From Actinomycetota bacterium (GTDB lineage Bacteria; Actinomycetota; Acidimicrobiia; Acidimicrobiales; Ilumatobacteraceae), in assembly GCA_005789925.1 (NCBI GenBank), contig SXWG01000186.1:1-11200 (forward strand): 11,200 nucleotides of DNA. The letters run 5' to 3'. A model generated the notes under the pieces. That model did not search any database and was not told the origin of the DNA. It saw only the letters and a program-made list of their open reading frames with translations. Each line of letters starts with the position of its first letter. Within the stretch, counting starts at the first letter, position 1. The translations under genes and the position numbers were made by a program. Below are positions 7,077 to 11,200 of the stretch, in pieces.

Positions 7077-7934
7077 ATGATGGACATCCCTTTTTTGTTA
7101 GCTGGCAAAGTCATCACGCTGCCAGGCCGTGGCGAGATGGTGGTGCGCCACCACCAACACCCCGATGTATCTGCCCCGACGATTCTTTTGTTGCACGGCT
7201 GGACGGCATCGTCTGACACGAACTTTTTCGTGGCCTATGAAGAGCTCGCTGCGAAGTACTCAATCATCGGGGTCGACCATCGCGGGCATGGTCGCGGTCT
7301 GCGACCCAATGAACGGTTCTCTCTTGAAGCATGCGCCGATGATGCGGCAGATGTCGTGCGTGCACTTGGTGTGAACAAGGTGATCACCGTCGGATATTCA
7401 ATGGGCGGGCCAATTTCGGCACATTTCTGGAATCGCCATAAAGCACTCGTCGAAGCGATGGTGTTCCAAGCAACAGCAATGGAGTGGAATGCGACGCGCA
7501 AAGAGCGCACGTTGTGGAAGTTTGGACGCGCGTTCTCACCACTCATGCGTGTGTTCGTGACGCCCCGCGTGATCACATGGGGGGTCAAGCGCAGCGTCTC
7601 TCGAGGCCATGAGTACCGCAAGTACATCCCGTGGCTGGTCGGTGAGGCACGTCGCAACGACCCGTGGTTCGTGTCGCAGGCAGGACGAGCATTGTCTGCC
7701 TATGACGGGGAACCCTTGGTTGGTTCCATCACCGTGCCGGTGTCAGTGGTGGTGACGACGAAAGACACATTGGTTCCACCCGACAAGCAGCGCGCGCTTG
7801 CAAAGGCGGCCGCTGCTGAAGTCTTCGAACTAGCAGCCGATCACTTCGTGACGTTCCAAGGACCGCGCGAATATGTCGCTGTCACGCTGACGGCCGTTGA
7901 CGCTGTTGTGAGCCGCTGTCGAGCTGCTCACTAA
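7077..7934 (+). CDS. Alpha/beta-fold hydrolase
   Basis: 285-residue alpha/beta hydrolase, probably a cytosolic esterase, lipase or related enzyme. The oxyanion-hole region is TILLLHGWTASS (35-46). The strand IIGVDHRGHGRG (63-74) is the usual D-x-R-G-x-G-x-S-like element. The nucleophile elbow is GYSMGG (106-111) with Ser108. The likely acid is Asp230 in VVVTTKDTLVPP, and the catalytic histidine is His256 in AADHFV. The triad is complete and correctly spaced. A cap domain rich in Arg and Trp spans about 135-205. Two ATG codons lie in tandem (7077 and 7080), either of which could start it. It sits 5 bp after the Fur-type regulator and is probably transcribed with it. The 3' end overlaps the convergent DUF1003 gene by 53 bp. 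The substrate is unknown. Confidence 0.9.
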   Translation: MMDIPFLLAGKVITLPGRGEMVVRHHQHPDVSAPTILLLHGWTASSDTNFFVAYEELAAKYSIIGVDHRGHGRGLRPNERFSLEACADDAADVVRALGVNKVITVGYSMGGPISAHFWNRHKALVEAMVFQATAMEWNATRKERTLWKFGRAFSPLMRVFVTPRVITWGVKRSVSRGHEYRKYIPWLVGEARRNDPWFVSQAGRALSAYDGEPLVGSITVPVSVVVTTKDTLVPPDKQRALAKAAAAEVFELAADHFVTFQGPREYVAVTLTAVDAVVSRCRAAH

Positions 7935-8388
7935 GGCGCATCACCGCTTCCGTCAGATCTTCGAGGTGGCTTTTCAAGTCCTCGGTCGTCACCACGTCGT
8001 TCAGAGCGAGACGCACGCCAGCCAACTCGCGTGCGAGATACTCGGTTTCAGCCTGTGTTCGCGCAGCGACCGCTCGGTCGACTTCAAGTTGTTCACGGTC
8101 GCGGTCTTCTTGTCTGTTCTGGGCGAGAAGGATGAGCGGAGCCGCATATGCAGCCTGCAGTGACAACGCCAACGTGAGAAGGATGAACGGGTACTTGTCG
8201 AAGCGCCAGCTTTCAATGAACACGTTCAGCAAGACCCACACGATGACGATGACGCTTTGCAACACGAGGAATCGTGCGGTGCCCAGCCAACGAGCAATCG
8301 CTTCGCTGAATTGACCGAAAGCATCTTGGTCGTAATGGATGCCAACACGGCGTCGCTGACGCGGAGTGGAAAGGTCGCGCACTCTCAT
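7882..8388 (-). CDS. DUF1003 family membrane protein
   Basis: 168-residue protein of the DUF1003 family, function unknown. There are two membrane segments: residues 39-59 (ARFLVLQSVIVIVWVLLNVF region) and about 66-89 (KYPFILLTLALSLQAAYAAP). LILLAQNRQEDRDR (85-98) follows, the family's conserved APxIxxxQNRQxxxDR signature. The tail (about 95-160) is highly charged and heptad-like, probably a cytoplasmic coiled coil. The ATG at 8388 overlaps the stop of the upstream PRC/MgtE_N/CBS gene as ATGA, a classic coupling arrangement that suggests the two products are made in fixed proportion and may interact. Its 3' end runs 53 bp into the convergent hydrolase gene. The family assignment is secure; the role is not. 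Confidence 0.88.
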   Translation of the reverse strand: MRVRDLSTPRQRRRVGIHYDQDAFGQFSEAIARWLGTARFLVLQSVIVIVWVLLNVFIESWRFDKYPFILLTLALSLQAAYAAPLILLAQNRQEDRDREQLEVDRAVAARTQAETEYLARELAGVRLALNDVVTTEDLKSHLEDLTEAVMRLSEQLDSGSQQRQRPSA

Positions 8389-9608
8389 GACGCCACCTGC
8401 TTCTGATGTCGACGCCAGCCGCGTGGCAACATGCGGTCGAGCACGTCGTCGACGGTGATCGCGCCGAGCAGTCGACCTTGGTCATCGCACACACCAACGG
8501 ACAACAAGTTGTACGACGCAAGGCGCTCAGCCACTTCGCGCTCGGAAATATCGGGAGAGATGGTGGGCTCTTTCGACAGACAGCGCGACAATTCGCTGCT
8601 CGGCGGCTCACGCAACAGCCGTTGCATGTGCACGACACCGAGGTACATGCCCGTCGGTGCTTTGAACGGCGGCTGTACGATAAACACCTGTGCAGCGACC
8701 GACACCAACCACTCGGGGTCACGAACTTGTGCGAGCGCTTCAGCAACCGTGTTGTTCGGCCCCATGATGATGATCTCTGGTGTCATCAGTGAACCCGCGG
8801 TGCCCTCTGCGTACGACAACAAGTGACGCACGACTGCAGCATCGTCTTCGTCCATTGCTTCGATGACACGTGAGCGTTGGTCGCCCGGCATCTCGGCGAG
8901 CAAGTCGACGAGGTCGTCATATTCCATTTCGTCGAGAACGTCGACGAGGCGATCAAGGTCGAGTGATGCGATGAGGTTCAGTTGCTCGTCTTCTGGCATT
9001 TCTTCCAACAAGTCGGCAAGTCGATCATCGTCCATTTCACGGGCGAGCAATTGACGTTGGGCAAGAGGCAGTGCGCGCACCACTGCGGCGACGTCGCTTG
9101 GGTGCATGTCACGTAGACGCGCAGCTTCAGCCGCCATCTCGGTTGTTCCGGCAAACATCGCACCGACGTCGTGCCAATCGACGAGTCGATAACTGGCGCG
9201 ACGACCAAGGACAGCGCGACGAGCAAGACGCACCTTCGACACCTCCCAACCGTTCTCGCGGTTGTTGGTGGTTGGTCGCAGTGCGACGTCGCTGATGGTC
9301 TCGTCACCAAAACGCTTGTCGATGATGTCGGCGGCCAACAAGTGTTCGCCAGCACGTGGCTTGAACGGGTTCAAGTCAACGTCCCAACTACGCAGACGCA
9401 CCCCGTCCGGGTCGAGCCCAGAGAGGCGTGCGGCGTTCACGAAGATGCGGCGGCGCTGGCTGGTGGCCACGAAACCCGTCACCCGTGGGGCAGCACCGGG
9501 GCGACCGGGCACGATGACGATGTCGTCGATGCGGCCGATGGGTGAGCCGCCTGCGTCAAGCAGCGGCAGGCGCATGATTCGGAATGCATAAATGAGGTCG
9601 CCTGCCAT
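8385..9608 (-). CDS. PRC-barrel / MgtE_N / CBS domain protein without a membrane domain
   Basis: 407-residue soluble protein. Residues 8-75 look like a PRC-barrel (LPLLDAGGSPIGRIDDIVIV). Residues 82-145 look like a second PRC-like half (HLLAADIIDKRF). Residues 155-265 are the MgtE N-terminal superhelical domain, with acidic repeats such as LADLLEEMPEDEQ, LVDVLDEMEYDD and LVDLLAEMPGDQ. The MgtE linker signature YAEGTAGSLMTPE (266-278) leads into two CBS domains (about 274-335 and 345-395). In the MgtE Mg2+ channel these cytosolic parts sense Mg2+ and gate the pore. Here the channel domain is missing and no hydrophobic segment is seen. The protein could be a stand-alone Mg2+ or adenine-nucleotide sensor acting on a partner, most plausibly the DUF1003 membrane protein coupled downstream by ATGA. 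ATG 9608 is preceded by no clear ribosome binding site; a TANNNT box 7 bases upstream may give a leaderless start. Confidence 0.88.
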   Translation of the reverse strand: MAGDLIYAFRIMRLPLLDAGGSPIGRIDDIVIVPGRPGAAPRVTGFVATSQRRRIFVNAARLSGLDPDGVRLRSWDVDLNPFKPRAGEHLLAADIIDKRFGDETISDVALRPTTNNRENGWEVSKVRLARRAVLGRRASYRLVDWHDVGAMFAGTTEMAAEAARLRDMHPSDVAAVVRALPLAQRQLLAREMDDDRLADLLEEMPEDEQLNLIASLDLDRLVDVLDEMEYDDLVDLLAEMPGDQRSRVIEAMDEDDAAVVRHLLSYAEGTAGSLMTPEIIIMGPNNTVAEALAQVRDPEWLVSVAAQVFIVQPPFKAPTGMYLGVVHMQRLLREPPSSELSRCLSKEPTISPDISEREVAERLASYNLLSVGVCDDQGRLLGAITVDDVLDRMLPRGWRRHQKQVAS

Positions 9609-9615
9609 ACGGGCA

Positions 9616-9621
9616 AGGGTA
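9616..9621 (-). promoter_or_regulatory. Candidate -10 element (TANNNT) for a leaderless PRC/MgtE_N/CBS transcript
   Basis: On the minus strand TACCCT stands 7 bases before the ATG at 9608, the same spacing as the box before the Fur-type gene. It lies in the 42-base gap after the acyl-CoA synthetase stop. No -35 consensus is evident. Read-through from the synthetase gene is an equally good explanation for expression. Confidence 0.28.
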
Positions 9622-9650
9622 CCTGTGACTTCTCGGGCTGTGGCGGTGCT

Positions 9651-11159
9651 TTACGCACTGTTCATCGCGGCGTTGACCGCGTCACGCACCCGGTCCTTCT
9701 GGATCTTGCCCATCGGGTTGCGTTCGATCGCAGCGATGGGCACGACCTGAGCAGGGCACTTGTATTTGGCCAACCCCAGCGACACACAATGTTCGGCCAG
9801 TTCAGCCACAGTCACGGTGTCACCGTCATCGAGTACCACGGCAGCGACCACTTGCTCACCAGTGGTGGTGTCGGGGAGACCGATGACCGCCACATCACGA
9901 ACCTTCGGATGGAACAACACGGCCTCTTCTACTTCGCTGGCAGAGATGTTCTCGGCATTGCGAATGACGACGTCTTTCAGTCGACCAGTGACCTGAATGT
10001 GTCCGCGCTCGTCGATCGATGCAAGGTCGCCCGTGTGGAACCAACCGTCCTCGGTGAACGCCTCGACATTCAACGACTCGTCGACGTAACCAAGGAAACC
10101 TTGCACACCGCGTAACTGAAGCTCGCCGTTCACCACCCGTGCCTCACACCCCGGACCGATCGGTCCGACGTCGAGTCCCAACTTCTCGCTTTGCCACCAT
10201 TCACCCGTGACGTTCGGGAATTCGGTGAGGCCATAAAGACCCGCTGCACCACGGACACCGAGCACGTCGATCAACTCCTGATTCAACTCTTGTGGTGTTG
10301 GCGCACCACCGGCGACCACGAGACGCACATGAGGGAAGAGGCGTAATTCGCCGATGGCACGTTGTGCAGCGATGTACGCACGAAAGAACGGAAGTGCAGA
10401 ACCAAGAATGGTCGGCTGATGTTCTGCCATGCGAAGTGGTGTGCCGGCAGCATCGAAGGCATCGAACAACACCAGCTTCATTCGTGTGCGTAGCGCGGTG
10501 GTGAGCATGGCGATGCCGCCGATGTGGGTAAATGGCCACGCGATGGGGTACACATCGTTTGCGTCGAACTCGCAACGCTCGATCATCGCAAGAGATGCAG
10601 ACATCGCCGAGGTGTCGGTATGGCGAACACCTTTCGGTGTCGATGTGGTGCCAGAGGAGTAGTACACCCAGCGGCATTCATCAGCACGGGCAGGTGCTGG
10701 CGGCAATGACATGGCTGTGTCGCGTGGAAGACGCAGTGCCGTCGAAGCGTTGACCGGTGCCTCGTAGTCGAGAGCAACATGTCTGATGCCAAGGTCGCTC
10801 GCCATTTGAGCATGGTCGAACCCGCGCCACACACGTGGCACCACCAACAGCGTGGTGCCGAGTTGCGCACAAATGTGACCAACCTCTCTGTGCCGCAGAA
10901 GTGGGATGATTGGGTTGTGCACCACACCCAACCGTGCGCCGGCAGCCAACATGACGGCTGCCTCAAGGGTGGTGGGCAACTGCCACGACAACACATCACC
11001 TGGGCGGACTCCGTGTGACACCAGCCCACCTGCAACAGCGAGCGCCTCATCACGAAGTTGCAGGGCTGTGAGCCGTCGGCCATGGTCGTCGGCAACAAGC
11101 ACGGCATCGGGCGAGAGCGTGGCAACGTCGTCGACCAGTTTCCAGAACGTCTCTGCCAC
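9651..11159 (-). CDS. AMP-binding acyl-CoA synthetase (fatty-acid--CoA ligase type)
   Basis: 502-residue adenylate-forming enzyme that activates a carboxylic acid to an acyl-AMP and then an acyl-CoA thioester, in the cytosol. Motifs in order: the P-loop YYSSGTTSTPKGV (166-178), AGGAPTP (283-289), the A5 motif GLYGLTE (307-313), the A7 motif GWFHTGDL (372-379, Asp378), the hinge and A8 region TGRLKDVVIRNAENISASEV (391-410), and the A10 lysine in ERNPMGKIQK (Lys485). All catalytic elements are present and the length is typical. The substrate is not predictable; short- to medium-chain or aromatic acids are common for enzymes of this size. The GTG at 11159 is the best start: the family-like opening AETFWKLVDDVA begins there, and no in-frame ATG is seen upstream within the window, although the frame stays open to the edge. 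Upstream (11160-11200) I see no Shine-Dalgarno site, only a poor CATAGT box 6 bases before the GTG. Its stop lies 42 bases before the PRC/MgtE_N/CBS gene. Confidence 0.93.
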   Translation of the reverse strand: MAETFWKLVDDVATLSPDAVLVADDHGRRLTALQLRDEALAVAGGLVSHGVRPGDVLSWQLPTTLEAAVMLAAGARLGVVHNPIIPLLRHREVGHICAQLGTTLLVVPRVWRGFDHAQMASDLGIRHVALDYEAPVNASTALRLPRDTAMSLPPAPARADECRWVYYSSGTTSTPKGVRHTDTSAMSASLAMIERCEFDANDVYPIAWPFTHIGGIAMLTTALRTRMKLVLFDAFDAAGTPLRMAEHQPTILGSALPFFRAYIAAQRAIGELRLFPHVRLVVAGGAPTPQELNQELIDVLGVRGAAGLYGLTEFPNVTGEWWQSEKLGLDVGPIGPGCEARVVNGELQLRGVQGFLGYVDESLNVEAFTEDGWFHTGDLASIDERGHIQVTGRLKDVVIRNAENISASEVEEAVLFHPKVRDVAVIGLPDTTTGEQVVAAVVLDDGDTVTVAELAEHCVSLGLAKYKCPAQVVPIAAIERNPMGKIQKDRVRDAVNAAMNSA

Positions 11160-11200
11160 GGCGCCACTATGGCACGAGAGACCCGCCCCGCTAGCCTGTG

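Noticed and set aside
7138..7156. Perfect 8-bp GC-rich hairpin (TGGTGGTG, loop CGC, CACCACCA) near the start of the hydrolase gene
   Set aside because: It is explained by codons for Val-Val-Arg-His-His, is not followed by a T-run, and lies within coding sequence. I see no reason to call it regulatory.
8213..8746. 177-codon open frame on the minus strand, rich in Cys and Arg
   Set aside because: It overlaps the CBS and DUF1003 genes in another frame and shows no recognisable domain. It is a shadow of high-GC coding DNA.
10583..11167. 194-codon minus-strand open frame at the start of the acyl-CoA synthetase gene
   Set aside because: It overlaps the synthetase in a different frame. The synthetase frame carries all adenylation motifs, while this one has none.
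1..11200. Search for tRNA genes, CRISPR repeats, transposases, attachment sites and phage genes
   Set aside because: No cloverleaf, no regularly spaced repeats, no transposase or integrase motifs and no long direct or terminal inverted repeats were seen.

Overview
The window looks like chromosomal DNA of a moderately high-GC bacterium, most likely an actinomycete (Actinomycetota). An Acidimicrobiia-type lineage is a guess. The support is the tightly packed gene order, the frequent GTG starts, the soluble PRC/MgtE_N/CBS gene paired with a DUF1003 gene (a pairing I associate with actinobacteria), and two genes that may be transcribed without a leader. There are eleven protein genes. I see no tRNA, rRNA, CRISPR array, insertion sequence or convincing intrinsic terminator. 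No stretch longer than about 60 bases is left without a gene.

Region A (1-5623, + strand) is one tightly linked run: a short-chain dehydrogenase cut by the left window edge, the N- and C-terminal halves of a split transketolase as separate genes, a large multi-spanning membrane protein with a soluble C-terminal tail, and a family-4-type glycosyltransferase. The genes overlap by 11 bp and 1 bp or are separated by 2-18 bp. The set reads as part of a cell-surface glycan or glycoconjugate locus. A TPP-dependent two-carbon transfer and an NAD(P)-dependent reduction would make or modify a sugar, and the two transferase-like proteins would use it. The substrate and product cannot be read from the sequence. 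Hand-counted 60-base samples give about 49% GC here.

Region B (5625-7934, + strand) follows after a single base but is richer in GC. It holds a small NAD(P)-binding, saccharopine-dehydrogenase-like protein, a Fur-family metal-dependent repressor, and an alpha/beta hydrolase 5 bp behind the repressor.

Region C (7882-11159, - strand) converges on region B, and the last genes overlap tail to tail by 53 bp. In transcription order it has an AMP-binding acyl-CoA synthetase, a soluble PRC-barrel/MgtE_N/CBS protein, and a DUF1003 membrane protein whose start overlaps the previous stop as ATGA. Hand-sampled GC for regions B and C together is about 60%.

The least explained content is in region A: the split transketolase beside an SDR and a bipartite membrane protein, a perfect hairpin sitting on the start of the membrane protein gene, and a glycosyltransferase lacking the first glutamate of its usual motif. 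In region C the membrane-free MgtE_N/CBS protein coupled to DUF1003 is a recurring module whose job is, to my knowledge, undefined.
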